Origin: Astropecten irregularis
Taxonomy: Eukaryota > Echinodermata > Asteroidea > Paxillosida > Astropectinidae
Length of the DNA: 64,000 nucleotides
NCBI GenBank assembly: GCA_963971285.1
Contig: OZ020254.1
Span: 12,958,001 to 13,022,000 of the forward strand
Direction of reading: 5' to 3'
Under the pieces are notes generated by a model. The model worked only from the letters and a program-made list of their open reading frames with translations, ran no database searches and was not told the origin of the DNA. The position numbers and the translations under genes were made by a program. Positions 32,981 through 44,518 of this stretch are shown in pieces. Each line of letters opens with the position of its first letter. The first letter of the stretch is position 1.

Positions 32981-32985
32981 CCTAA

Positions 32986-33294
32986 TTAGCTGATTGAGGT
33001 GTTTGCAAAGTGTGATGGAGTTGATGCTGAGAAGATTGGACTGTTCGCTGATGCATTTGATCGGTGAGGCCCGTTACGTTGATGCTTGGTAGTGGTGTTG
33101 ATGAGCCTCAAATTGTGAACGTTGGTTGAGGAAATTGATGTGTTGAGGAAATCTGCGCCTATAGTTGTGTCGTGTACATAATGCACCACAATAAACACCG
33201 AGTGGCTTGGATGCCGAAGACCAATGTCAAGTGAAGGAAAAGATCTCTCACCGTAAGTAGCGATGCTGCTTGGAGATCTTGACCATGAAGACAT
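32986..33294 (-). pseudogene. Protease-region remnant of the CsRn1-like element
   Basis: The frame contains TYGERSFPSLDIGLRHPS and TTIGADFLN. These match the retropepsin C-terminal half of CsRn1-type pol as I recall it (TYG.R...LDLGLRR and IIGADFL). It is a fossil fragment. Confidence 0.65.
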
Positions 33295-33383
33295 GCTGGT
33301 TGCTCACGAGTCTGGAGGGGTAGCGTTAACCTCAGCTCCAGTGACGATGAGGATTCAGTGTTTATTGTGGCGATTGGTGACGA

Positions 33384-33593
33384 TTAGGCGACTGGATGAG
33401 ATTTGATGTGGCCGGTAGGGCTGGTTTCCTCTAGTTGTCGGCTTGGCCGTTGGTCTGGCTCTGGTAGGGGCATGGCTGCTGGCATTTGCAGGCGTCCCTC
33501 AGTTGTTGCAGCACCGTTGCCATGGTTGGTTGTTGAGTGGCCGTTGAGTCTACTGCTGGTGCTGGTTGAGATGGAAGTGCCATGTTGGATCAC
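33384..33593 (-). pseudogene. Gag N-terminal remnant of the CsRn1-like element
   Basis: A short Ser/Thr/Pro-rich minus-strand frame begins near the primer site, where gag is expected. The assignment rests on position and composition only. It is a fossil, not a working gene. Confidence 0.45.
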
Positions 33594-33606
33594 GTCAGGG
33601 TCACCA
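33589..33606 (-). other. Primer-binding site, tryptophan-tRNA type
   Basis: The minus strand reads TGGTGACCCTGACGTGAT just inside the 5' LTR, close to the complement of a tRNA-Trp 3' end (TGGTGACCCCGACGTGA). CsRn1-group elements are known for this primer. Confidence 0.75.
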
Positions 33607-33608
33607 AT

Positions 33609-34290
33609 TTAGCGTGCAAGGCTCCGAATGATTACACACTAAATACTCGGGTTGATATACAGTACTTCAGAGTTTATTGTTGAATACATGATTATGTGCT
33701 GCTCTGAGTTTTAGAAACCCAAGTATGAAGTTCGTCAACATGTGGCACTAAGTAATGTTGTTTGAATGATGGCAAACAGTAAGTCACATGGCTGGCAGTA
33801 AGACTGATGAAATGTACCCTCAGCAGCCTTTTTATAACAGACGCTGAGGCTTAAAACAACGGAATGATCCTGATTTCCAAGGAATGAATCATACTAGTCA
33901 GAAGTTACAATGATACTAAGAATCAAGTCACTGGACACTGAGTCACCCAGGGTCACTGGTCACAGTGGTCAGCCCTGTGTCAATCAATGCCAGGAAGTGA
34001 AAGTATGTGATCACAACTTGGAAATCAGGATGACAATCATGAGTAATCATTACTAATGGATGCTATTATGATGAAATGCTATAGGTAAAAATAAGCAAAT
34101 ATAAATGGTTACATATACATGTATAAATCAGTCACATATAGGTCATGATAAGACCAACAAAAATGCATTGTGATAATTACATTGAATGGTAGAAATAATA
34201 ATATGAAAGGATTAAAAATGCGTAAACAGGCTTCATCAAAATATAAAATTAAAGAACTGTCTGTATAAATAACGATAATGAACCGCTACA
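33609..34290 (-). repeat. 5' LTR of the CsRn1-like element
   Basis: This is the second 682-bp copy, followed directly by the GGCCT duplication. It adjoins the primer site at 33589-33606. Confidence 0.92.
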
Positions 34291-34354
34291 GGCCTATGTA
34301 GGCCTATACTTGAGCAAAATTGTATCAATTCGTTGACAATATCTAATAGGACAT

Positions 34355-35070
34355 TGAAAAGTGAACAAAGAAAAATTTACTGCAGCGGGATATGAACCGA
34401 TGACCTGAATACAGTAAAGGCGCTCTACCAACTGAGCCGCGCCCTACTATGTACATGTACATGTACGTTGGTGGTGACCCCAATAGTCAATTATCTTTGT
34501 TCGTTTGGCAGTCAGAAGCCATGAAACCACGCACACACCGCCATACCCCAAGGATCGGTTCAATGATTCACGCAGCATTTAATGCTGCAACCTGGGAACG
34601 GCACATGGGGCATCACTCAAAGAGGATACAGCTGTTTAATTAATATAATCACCAAACATGCCAAACAACCACAAGGGAAACTGACTGAATTTAAGAAGGT
34701 ATTCAGGAGGCCACCGGTTCGAATCCCGCTCAAGTCAATTTTGTTCTTTGTTCACTTTTCAATGACTTTAAATTCAGTCAGTTTCCCTTGTGACTGTTTG
34801 GTGATTATATCTAATACTAGGCTTTAAACACCAACAAATTGACTGGAGCGGGATTCGAACCAGCATCCTCCTGAATACCTGAGGTCGCCGGTTCGAATCC
34901 CGCTCCTGGAAATTTTTCTTTGTTCACTTTTCAATGACTTTAAATTCAGTCTGTTTCCCTTGGGACTGTTTGGAGATAATATCTTATAGGCTTTAAACAC
35001 CCAAAAAATTGACTGGAGCAGGATTCGAACCAGCGACCTCCTGAATACTGTACAGGCTTTAAACACTTTA
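34355..35070. mobile_element. Cluster of tRNA-derived SINE type A copies
   Basis: Heads occur at about 34370-34440 (minus), 34705-34735 (plus), 34840-34880 (minus), 34885-34910 (plus) and 34995-35060 (minus). Bodies TTCAATGACTTTAAATTCAG lie between them. The copies appear nested or arranged tail to tail, next to the CsRn1-like element. Confidence 0.68.
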
Positions 35071-35324
35071 AATTTACACTTCAAAATACATACGTATGAC
35101 ATAGTAGGGCCTGTCATTATGGCGGGTGATCAAATTAATCAAACACATTTTCTAGCGGAGAGGATGTTTGCCCGGAGTTATTATATTAAAAATCATTATT
35201 TGGCCCGTTCTTGTGCGAGCTGCTCGCGTATTACACAGCTGGTGTATGTGCACAAAGTGCAAACACTTTTGTTAGGCCTATTGATGCTTTTTTTCGTCAG
35301 GGGTATAGATCGAATTATGCAAAT

Positions 35325-35520
35325 AATTTATTGCCCTTCACCGACGTAGATTTAAGCATTTCACTAAATATGCTTTTTGAGAGCACATGAAAAAATCATG
35401 CGCTGGCTCAGGTGGGATTCGAACCCACAATCTCCTGCTTACTAGTGCAGATGCCATACCGCTAGGCCACCGAGCTAGCTGGGGTCAGCGAAGTGAATCA
35501 AATCCCTTGTCTCAGCGGGT
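35325..35520 (-). mobile_element. tRNA-derived SINE type B
   Basis: The minus strand reads GGTGGCCTAGCGGTATGGCA ... GTGGGTTCGAATCCCACC, a tRNA-like head, then a GTGCTCTCAAAAAGCAT body. It is not a functional tRNA gene because the arms do not pair fully. Confidence 0.7.
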
Positions 35521-35780
35521 GCCATAATGAATCTAGTTTATTGATTTTTTTTGTAGGGAATACAAAGTGCAAACAGACAAAGAAAAAGCAATGTATTCCA
35601 CATGTCAATGTCCTTATTCAACAGGCTGATGAGGGGGTAGTTCTTACTGAAGAGAGGAGAAAAGTACAAGTAAATGTACAGTTTTGTACACAAGCCAAGC
35701 AGTTTCTAGTTCTACAAACGTTTTTTTTTTCAAGTTCTTGGGTTTGATCAATTTAATTTCAACAAAACAAATCTGCAAAC

Positions 35781-36221
35781 TAGTGCTGGGATTTTCATCC
35801 GGTTATAGGTTATCCGACTCAGATTTAATTACCCGTTAATTACAAATTTCCACATACTGGAATAGCCGAAACTGAAAGGAAAAAAAAGGACTAACATTTG
35901 GCTCATGCTCACGAGCCCAAAAAGTGTAAACTTTAGAATTTCAGTCAGTTATTTTGTCCATTTTGCCAAGTAGAAACATGCTTTTCACATACTGGATCTA
36001 AAAGCAACATTAATTGTACTTGATCTAATTAATGCTTGATATTAAAAAATAACATCGTAAAAAGCATTCTGAAAGCGACGATAACATCGAAGGAAACGTA
36101 CCATGTACCATAAATCGCACACATTGTGCACGTTGCACGTGATTACATCATAGGTTTACCGTTAATCATGTTAACCTAATTTTGTTTGCAATTAGCAACT
36201 ACCCTATTATGCCCAGCACTA
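35781..36221. mobile_element. hAT-type MITE, 441 bp
   Basis: Ends are TAGTGCTGGGAT and GCCCAGCACTA. The 8-bp duplication CTGCAAAC is at 35773-35780 and 36222-36229. The inside has 'ccgttaa' motifs and no coding frame. A second, end-truncated copy lies at 42104-42518. Confidence 0.88.
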
Positions 36222-36499
36222 CTGCAAACATTATTCTTCACAGTCATCAATGAAATACATATCGTGTACATGAATAGACTGACTGATTTATACATTAAAA
36301 ATGGATGAAATTTTAAGCCCACCAGAGTGTACTGTCTGACTGTGCAGGTTCATAAAACATTTACATCAACTACTGTTCCAGGAAAGTACTTTAGATTTCA
36401 GGCATATTCAGATTTCAGGGATATTTGTAGGACTTATAGATTTTATTCCACATATGTAACTGACATTACTGTAAACAAATTAAATAATTTCAACAAATA

Positions 36500-36895
36500 T
36501 GGATCATCAAACAACCACAAGGGAAACTGACTGAATTTTAAAGTAACTGAAAAGTGAATAAAGAAAAATTGACTGGAGCGGGATTCGAACCGCCGACCTG
36601 CTGAAAACCGTACATGCGCTCTACCAGCTGAGCCATCCAGCCCCTACGTTGGTGGTGACCCCCAATAGTCAATTATCTTTGTTTGCTTGGCAGTCAGAAG
36701 CCATGAAACCACACACACACCGCCTGACCACCATTACCCCACGGATCGTTTCAATGATACACGCAGCAATGCTGCAACCTGGGAACGGTGGGGGATCACT
36801 GAAAGAGGATATATGGTTTTTTAATTAACATACTCATCAAATAACCACAAGGGAAACTGACTGAATTTTAAAGTCATTGAACAAATGGATGACGA
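36500..36895 (-). mobile_element. tRNA-derived SINE type A, full-length pattern
   Basis: The minus-strand head GGCTGGATGGCTCAGCTGGT and GGCGGTTCGAATCCCGCTCC. CAACCACAAGGGAAACTGAC flanks both sides (36512 and 36843). Confidence 0.7.
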
Positions 36896-36935
36896 TAATC
36901 AAGAAAAGGTAAAAAAAAACGTTTCTAGGAGTCCT

Positions 36936-37083
36936 GGGGCCGATTTCATAAAGCTCTGCGACGCGTCGCAACTCGATTTGCGACGCGTCCTAGCTGCAAC
37001 GCGTCGCATCTACATGGTGAGTCCATAGAGAAAGGATGCGTCTTAACTCTGCGACGCGTCGTAAGTTTTATGAAATCGGCCCC
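36936..37083. mobile_element. MITE with GGGGCCGATTTCATAAA ends
   Basis: GGGGCCGATTTCATAAAGCT at the left is mirrored by TTTTATGAAATCGGCCCC at the right. Inside are repeated self-complementary blocks GCGACGCGTCGC. Length 148 bp. Confidence 0.8.
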
Positions 37084-38158
37084 TGATACTCATAATCCTG
37101 TTTACAGGTGTGCCTATATACCGCCTACTCATTTGCTGTAAACATGGGAAACATGTTTACGTGTTTTGGATCATTTTGCGACATGTCTCTGGCTATTTGT
37201 TCTCGTAGGTGAATTTATGTCTTCAGCAACTTAGGTTGTTTTGAATCTGAACCTGGTTGAAATCAGGTAAAGAGTTGTTCTGATTTATAAACAGAGGTCA
37301 AACCTGTATCTGGACAATTACATGTATCGATCTTTACGATCTTTGGGACACATAACATAGGCCCTATGGCATAACATTTTTGATGTCATGTATGGACACT
37401 TTTTTATACCGGTATACACAAATGGTGATATGCTCAAAGACAGCTCAACTAAATTCGGTGAATTGCTGTATCACTAACCATGGAGCTGTCTGTTTAATAG
37501 CTCCGTGCACTAACTGACCATGTGTAAATAAATGTACCTGTACAAAAATGTTTTCTGTATGAAGTTTACAACGCAACTTCAAACTTACAAAATTATAACA
37601 AATTGAAGTATTAAAAGAAAGTGCTGCATATAAAATATGGCATCTTCAGTGTACACAACGGATCAGTTGTTTCCTTTATCTGATTGCTTTGGGGTTTTCT
37701 TTTTCATTGTGGTTCACCTAAACTATCAAAAAACAGGAAATGTTGTATTTTCTTACATGTTTGTACCAATAGATTGTACACGACCTTCTTCAGTCATGTC
37801 AGTGTGTATGTGTGTACATTTGCCATTGTTTAAGTTCCACACCCTGAAACCCTAACTCTTCCCTAAAAAGAACACAAGATTCGAGTTACACGTATTTTCA
37901 AAGTGAGCCACAGACCTCATAAAGGAAAAAGGATAGCACACCAAGGACATGTATTAAATGTCACCCAAACTTCCTAAGGATGGCCAGAGTGCACTGGCCA
38001 AAATGTCAGTTCACACTTTAATACCTGTTTTATATATTCTCAGAACCACATCTCTTCCATTATGAGGACTTAACACATCATGTTGTCCAGCTACTAGGTA
38101 CATACGTGTACGAAGGTAGCACAATGCTGCTGCTCTTTTTTAATGTTCTAGCTATTTG
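37084..38158. other. No gene or element recognised
   Basis: AT-rich, with a T-rich frame at 37637-37855 that lacks any domain. Confidence 0.45.
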
Positions 38159-38529
38159 AGGCCTTTTCACACTGCAAGCTTTCAACCCGGGGCGAACTTA
38201 TTCTCAACCTGGGTTGAAATTAGATTTTTCAACCCCGCGTTCAACCCAGCGTCATTTCACACTTGCCTCTCGCCAACCCACCTTCAACCCGGGGCAAACT
38301 CAACCCGATTCAATTCACACTGCACTTTTCAACCCGGGGCAAAAGTTTCAACCCGGGGCGAAAAATCTCAACCCAGCTACCTGTACGTAGCATGGTTGAC
38401 TTCAACCAGGGTTGAAGTCAATCTCGGGGTTGACGCGGGGTTGGCGCGGGGTTGAACATTTTCCAGTGTGAATCCCCGCCGATTTCAACCCTGCTTCAAC
38501 CCCGAGATTTGTACAGTGTGAAAAGGCCT
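38159..38529. mobile_element. MITE with AGGCCTTTTCACACT ends (copy A)
   Basis: AGGCCTTTTCACACTGCAAG at the left is mirrored by CAGTGTGAAAAGGCCT at the right. The inside is full of CAACCCGGGGC and CAACCC motifs, which cause the open frame seen there. No gene. Confidence 0.75.
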
Positions 38530-38904
38530 ACATGATTTAATAATTTGAGGCAAACTGGAAAACAGGTCTGATCATACATGTACTGTAAGGCCATTTTACA
38601 TTACAGTACAGTAGTACATACCTTTTACATGTACATCTAGTAGGGCCTATACAATACACGTGTCACAAAAATCACCAACACCACTTGTTAAATCAAGCCC
38701 ATGTTTGTCAGATCAACTTAATCCGAATTATGTGTACAGTATTGGCCTGTCTGTCTGTATACTTTGCACAGATTGAACTGGATGTTAATTGAGATGTGGT
38801 ATCATTCCTCCCTACTTTGTATGTATACACATGTATGCATAAAATGTACATGTATGTATAATGTATGTCTTGAACAAATAACACCAATTAAAGGCAAATA
38901 CTTT

Positions 38905-39604
38905 AGGCCTTTTCACACTACGGGTCCGACACGTGTAACAATGACTGACCTTTTCACACTGCAAGATTTCAACACGGCATCGACCCGTGTTGAAACCAAC
39001 CCTGCTCGGGAGGTGGGTTGAGAGCTCTCGACCCGTGTTGAGAAGTCCGACACGTGTTGAAACCTGTAGTGTGAACGTCTGTGGGTTGAGTTCGATACTG
39101 TATTCGAAGCGGCCGAGTGCACATTTTGTGTGGCAGCACTGAAGTAGCATCAAAGATAAAGCTTTGCGGCGCTCATCTTTGGTTATGGTTTGCATGCAAC
39201 AAAGAAAATAATTAAACTTTGACCGGCCTGCTGTAAGCGATCCTTGTCAAAAAATTCCTGGCGATTTTTTTTTTTTTCATTTCAATATTAGGCCTATATC
39301 TCAGGCTTGCTACAACTCGGAATACATGAACAACACAAACATTGTCTGAAAATTACTGGGCGCCGCCATATTGGGGAGTGAAGGCCTAGCGTGCAGCGAT
39401 ACTGTATGGGGAATTTTCTTTTTGTATCCGTGTTGAAAGTGTGATCCTGTGTGTAGTGTGAAACGATCGTGCAATACACGGGTCGAACCATTACACGTGT
39501 CGAGCAAATGCAAGTGACCCGTGTTGAAATTGTAAGAATTCAACACGGATCGGACCCTTGTAGACTTCAACACGGGTTGGACGTTCATAGTGTGAAAAGG
39601 CCTT
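38905..39604. mobile_element. MITE with AGGCCTTTTCACACT ends (copy B)
   Basis: AGGCCTTTTCACACTACGGG and AGTGTGAAAAGGCCTT mark the ends. The subterminal parts carry CAACACGGGT and CGACACGTGT repeats instead of the CAACCCGGGG of copy A. This is a related but distinct family member of 700 bp. Confidence 0.72.
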
Positions 39605-39724
39605 TTATAGTTCAATGTGGTACACTGTCAGTGTTGTATTAAAAGTGCAAGCAATTTTAAACATAGCAACTAATTGCTCCATGAAATCGGACCAAGTTTG
39701 AAACAATACATATAATGTACATGC

Positions 39725-39880
39725 AAGCCTGGAATAAACGTTGCCCTGGTTCTTGGCCTTCGTGCCCCCTTCAAATGTTTCCATAGACATTATGATTTTC
39801 CAGATGGAAGTGCCCCTTTGCAATGGAAAATTGGACTGGCCCTCACCAAACCTTATTTCCAGCCCTGTTGCCCCTGCATG
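39725..39880. repeat. Short repeat (GGGGCAAGGCCACTTTTCC type), copy 2, inverted
   Basis: CAAGCCTGGAATAAACG...GTTTCCATAGACATTATGAT is the reverse of 27618-27776 and 40766-40945, with more divergence at its right end. Confidence 0.62.
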
Positions 39881-40765
39881 TATGTGTAACACTAAATCAT
39901 GAATTGGCAATGACGATGTAACATTTAATTTAAGACTGAACTTACCTTTGGTCAGTATGATGACATGCATCATTCATAATCATACATACAGTATACCTTA
40001 TCCAAAGTGGAGGGTCAGTCCATAAACTTGTACTTGATAGTTGATATATACAATTACATTGCACATATGCACATTACTCTTGATCACTCTATGAATCCAC
40101 TCAAGATACACTGTGCTCTTCTGATGAAAACACGTACAAAAATATGTACATTGTACACAAAATACTACATGTATCGTGTGCACAATCTGAAAACATTTTC
40201 AAATTGCATTTCCATGATCAAAGTACACAACCAAAACAAGCACAAAATAATGAAGACTGTGGTTTTTTTTTGTGGTTCTGTGCTCTGACCAGACGAAGGA
40301 ATGATTGTAAAGACCGCACACCCAGCCTAGTCCCACTGTTATAGACCCCTAGACGGCTAGACACACAAGCCAACTTCACTGTCATCATCATGGGGGGAGG
40401 AGTGGGTGGTTGAGGTCGACAAGAATGAGACAGTGGGAAGCCCATTAAGGCCCAGCCAGCTACACATAATACCAGGTCCTCCTACATGTCCTATACAGGT
40501 CTACAGTATATGCATGTACACCCATGTAGGCATATGTGAAGTCCTAAATTTGTCTGTGGGATTTGGTTTCCAGGCCTCCATCCATATCTAATGGGATTTC
40601 ATTACTTTCACTTAATGCAACAATCATTTCTGCTGGGCACGAATCAAACCAAACCTTTGACAAAATCAACACCCCCTGGTGATGTCGAGCTAGACCAACC
40701 ACATTGGAAGTTAAGTTATGGCTAGTGACGACCCCTCCCCGCAGATACCGGTACATGTACCTTGA
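39881..40765. other. No gene or element recognised
   Basis: Short frames on both strands have no family resemblance. Confidence 0.45.
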
Positions 40766-40945
40766 CAGGCCTTGAATTTGGTTCTGAAAAGGGCAAGGCT
40801 ACTTTTCCATTGCAAGGCATGCAAGGGGCACTTCCATTGGAAAATCATAATGTCTATGGAAACATTTGAAGGGGGCACGAAGGCCAAGAACAAGGGCAAC
40901 GAAGGCCATGGCCTCTGTGGCTTCCGTTAAATTCAAGGCTTGCCT
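40766..40945. repeat. Short repeat (GGGGCAAGGCCACTTTTCC type), copy 3
   Basis: CAGGCCTTGAATTTGGTTCT...CCGTTAAATTCAAGGCTTG. This copy shows the ends best: GGCCTTGAATTT and AAATTCAAGGC are inverted. Confidence 0.68.
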
Positions 40946-41589
40946 TGATCAAGTTGAAGTCTATATGGGCTTTGGCACAAAAGTGGCAGGCCATGCCGGC
41001 TTACATGTCTATCCCACATAGTGAGGAGTATTTTGTTCTATATTTGTACATGTATGTGATGCACCTCAGTCAATTGGTAGAAGCCTCCCTAAATTCTAAG
41101 GAAATTAACATAACTTTTTCCTTTGTTGGTAACATTTTATGAGGAAATCTGCTTAAAAATTACAAAACATTTTAGCAGTTTTTAATAATATTTTGACCAA
41201 CAACTGACCAATCTTACGTCATTTAAATGTACGTAATGCCCCAAATCATATAAAAGTTATACAAAACTTTATTTACAAAAACAACCTGGGTTATGGAAAT
41301 TATTTAATACCCTTCCTTGAAGGGTATTCTATTTACATTTACACGTAATGACAAAAGGAAACCCATGATCAAGGCTAATCTCCCAATTAATGTGGCAAAG
41401 CATCCGGCTCAGTGGATAAGTCTCATGTAAGACTTCATAAAAAAACATCCCTTGTCTCTGGCAGCATGTACAGTGTACACAGTATGTACATGTACATGTA
41501 CCATAAGACAATACATTCAGTGTGTGCGTGTGTGTGTTTGAACATGTAGTTCTGGGCTTTTTATCTGGATATACATGTAGGTATAGCAC
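40946..41589. other. No gene recognised before the LINE tail
   Basis: A (GT) run lies at 41520-41540. AGGGTATT/CCCTTC words at 41310-41330 form a small palindrome. Confidence 0.4.
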
Positions 41590-42103
41590 AATGTAATCTA
41601 TTGAAACTTCAGAGAGTACAGAATGCTGCAGCACGACTAGTGCGGCGTGAGTCAAAATATAGTCACATCACTCCAATTCTGTATGACTTGCACTGGCTGC
41701 CAGTGAAATACCGCATTTGGTTTAAGATCTTACTGTTTGTTTTTAAATCACTTCACAACCTTGCTCCCAGGTACATTTGTAATCTTATACAGTTGCATGA
41801 TTCTTCATATTCCCTTCGTTCATCTTGTCATTTAAAATTACCTGAAGACGTTTTTATTCAATAAGGCTTTTAACTAATGTTTTGTCATTTTTAAATTAAG
41901 AAACAGTATACTCTGGAAATGTTGTTTTTACTCTTGTTGTTGTGTTTTTGTTTTTATTCTAATTGTTTTACGCTGCTTACTGTTTTAATTTTGTATTTTT
42001 ATTTCTTAAATATATTGTAAGATTAATTTTTGTAATGCGCATTAGAACATTATTTATTATGCATCGTGCGCACAATAAATGTAATTATTATTATATTATT
42101 ATA
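41590..42103 (+). mobile_element. CR1/L2-like LINE, 5'-truncated 3' end
   Basis: The frame from about 41600 to 41864 reads LQRVQNAAARLVRRESKYSH, then LYDLHWLPVKYRIWFKILL and YSLRSS. This is the C-terminal end of many CR1/L2/Rex-type reverse transcriptase proteins. A stop is followed by about 240 bp of T-rich 3' UTR ending in an (ATT) tail. The 5' part is missing, as in most LINE insertions. Confidence 0.8.
41600..41864 (+). pseudogene. LINE reverse-transcriptase C-terminal fragment
   Basis: About 87 codons are open, with the NAAARL and LHWLPV motifs typical of the tail of CR1/jockey-type ORF2. It ends PEDVFIQ and a stop. It is not a host gene because the upstream RT domains are absent. Confidence 0.75.
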
Positions 42104-42518
42104 GGTTAACCGACCCGGATGTAATTATCCCGTTACAGATATTCACTAACCGTTAACCGAAACTGAAAGGGAAAAAACAGAGGCCAACGTTTGGCTCATT
42201 GCTCAACAACCCAAAAAGTGTAAACTGTAGAATTTCAGTCAGTTATTTTGTCAATTTTGCCAAGTAGAAACACGCTTTTCACAAACTGGATCTGAAAGGA
42301 ACATAACATACTGTACTACATCTAAATGCTTGATCTAAAAAACGACATCGTAATGAAAAGCATTCCGAAAGTGACAATCACATTGAAGAAGACGTGTACC
42401 ATAAAACGCACACATTGCACGTGATTATATAGTATGTGTACGTAGGTAAACGGTTAACCTGATTTTTTTTGCAATCAGTAACTGGATATGAAATTACTCG
42501 ATTTTGCCCAGCACTAGT
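42104..42518. mobile_element. hAT-type MITE, second copy, left end lost
   Basis: It shares CCAAAAAGTGTAAACT, ATTTCAGTCAGTTATTTTGT and the right end GCCCAGCACTAG with 35781-36221. It abuts the ATT tail of the LINE fragment, so the two insertions are adjacent or one cut the other. Confidence 0.7.
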
Positions 42519-42589
42519 GTGAAGTACAGAATGGTTGCAGTTGGGGGGGGGGAGCGAGAACATTAGCGCCACTCCAGCAACGTTTAGTC

Positions 42590-42930
42590 TATATGTGATA
42601 GACGCACTCACCATACAGCGAGCAAGCGTCTATCACATGCGTGCAGATTCCCTGATTAATAATGCAAACCAACCCAGCACTGAGTCTAAGTTTTGACCAA
42701 TCAGGTGGCATCTACTATCGTACCGTTTGGCGAGTTCGTCTATCACGAAGATAGCTGCTGCCGCGCGAAATTTACCAATCAACATCCTCCGTCACCATCC
42801 TGACGGAAATGTTCTCAAAACAGATCTGATTGGCTGATATGCCGCGTTGCATAAAATGTGCATGCACGCATGTATCAGACGTTCGTACGTAGTGACACGG
42901 AGTAGAATGGGTGATACTCAGACTAGCAAT
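42590..42930. repeat. Dispersed repeat R24/R42, copy 2 (inverted)
   Basis: TATGTGATAGACGCACTCACC...GACCAATCAGGTGGCATCTA...GATTGGCTGATATGCCGCGT mirrors 24600-24945. Confidence 0.6.
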
Positions 42931-43184
42931 GTTTGGGTGTATCTCATTTTTGAAGTTAAGACGAGCGCGCACAGAGCCTTGATTGATCATAGTGGTTCAG
43001 CATGAATGCTAGCGGAGCATAGTGTACAGTGGCGAGGTCGGAGGTTGCGCTGCGCTGGGCCTAGGGGTGCACCACACTATTAAAAGCTCCAAAATCAATG
43101 CGCCGAGCTGATTATTATCCTGTGTACTACCCTCAAATGTTTTTATTTGGGGAGTCGTGCAATTAATCTATTGTGTAATACACA

Positions 43185-43600
43185 GATCCAGTAGGCCACG
43201 CCCACCATAGCAGCGGCCATGCAATGGCGCGCACGTGCGAGTAATGTATTTTGATCGCCCACACGCGTTGCACGCCTTTCACCGAAAGCACTTCTCTCCA
43301 TTGGACTCTGGTTTTGGAAAAGGTCATGTACACTTCCTCTCTTACCAGGGCATCGAGAGTCAGAATTACAATGAAAATATTTACACCATCAATTTGTAGT
43401 ATTAAGATACTGCACTTGTGTTGCACTTGCAGAGGATGGTATTGATTGTTTTTCCAGTACGTAAATGTAAACACCGCTGTAATCAATACCGCTTATCGCT
43501 AGCATGAGATCACCAAAATGGCTGCTGCAAATGGTGACAATCAGATTTTCGCGGCTGTGATTGGTCAATGCAAAATGGGGCGGGGCTTAATGGATCGGTC
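43185..43600. repeat. Possible MITE with GATCCA..GCC.CGCCC ends
   Basis: GATCCAGTAGGCCACGCCC at the left and GGGGCGGGGCTTAATGGATC at the right are imperfect inverses. The enclosed open frame matches no family I know. Confidence 0.4.
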
Positions 43601-44033
43601 TATTGACTGGTTATCACAACCTGGGGGTTCAGTGCTTCAGCCTGTTGTGGAGACTTGAGACATTTTGGTTCAAAATCTGGTCCTACATTGTTTTGAACGT
43701 GGAGGGTTGCTTCATGAAAACTGGTACTTTGTGGTAGCAAGTCGATTAATGGAAAAAAGGACATTTTGGGGGTGTTTTTTTCTTGGGACAATTAGCAAAA
43801 AATCCGAAAATTGAAAAGAATTGAGTACAGATGACATCGATGAGGGTCCAAACTACCAATACCATTTTACAGTATTGCACCAACAACTGAGGGACTCCTG
43901 TTGGGCTTTTTTTAACTGTGAAGTTGAGGGATTTTACACTAAGAGAAGGTCAATGGGGGAATTGTGATAAGATGGGTCCCAAAACTATAAAGGAAAGGAA
44001 AACTGCTTTTTGAAAAGTTACTTACCCCTTACC

Positions 44034-44456
44034 AGGCCTTCATTTTAATAAAAATGAGGAGAGCTGCAAATTGCTCTCCTTAAATCAACGTAGAGAATTT
44101 AGGAGAGTGATTTGCTCTCACTAACAAAAAAAAGTTTTGAGCTGCAAATCCAACTCCTTATAGGGCCTACTCATACTAGTGAATAAAGAGAGCAGTTTGC
44201 TCATGCAAAACCAAGTCTCCGCATGTGTCCGGGGTCGGAAAAAAGAAAACATGCAAAATTTTGCTTGTCGTGTTTAACATTTTTGTATTTTCTGCAAAGG
44301 GTAAATGTTGGCTGATAATGTACCGGGTATGTGATGTTTTGAAAAATTGCAGCTCTCCTTAAATTGTTAAGGAGCTCTTTTTTTCACTCTCCTTGGAAAA
44401 CATTAAGGAGAGCGGAGGAGAGTATTCACTCTCACTCTCCTTAAATATCAAGGCCT
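44034..44456. mobile_element. MITE with AGGCCTT ends and GAGAGC/GCTCTC blocks
   Basis: AGGCCTTCATTTTAATAAAA and ATATCAAGGCCT are the inverted ends. Many 'ggagag' and 'gctctcc' blocks form internal inverted repeats. A second, inverted copy lies at 27419-27943 and is interrupted by another repeat. Confidence 0.65.
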
Positions 44457-44518
44457 GCCTTACCTGTGTCCTCTTTTATTTAATATTAGGCCTACTAAGC
44501 AAACCAAGGACCAAGTCC

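Larger units (their letters stand above)
31570..34290 (-). mobile_element. CsRn1-like Ty3/gypsy LTR element, internally broken
   Basis: Two 682-bp direct repeats flank 1357 bp of internal DNA. The whole is flanked by GGCCT at 31565-31569 and 34291-34295, a 5-bp target duplication. The primer site is of tryptophan-tRNA type, typical of the CsRn1 group, and lies inside the right LTR, so the element is on the minus strand. The interior is far shorter than a full Ty3-type element and keeps only fossil traces of gag, protease and RNase H. It is broken in several places. The two LTRs look identical by eye, so the insertion itself is recent. It was probably moved by proteins from a relative. Confidence 0.85.

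Noticed and set aside
36560-36640. tRNA gene on the minus strand
   Set aside because: It is part of a repeated type A SINE with several copies in the window.
38156-38455. Open frame with repeated FQPGA/STRVE words as a repeat protein
   Set aside because: The repetition comes from CAACCCGGGG DNA words inside a MITE with inverted ends.
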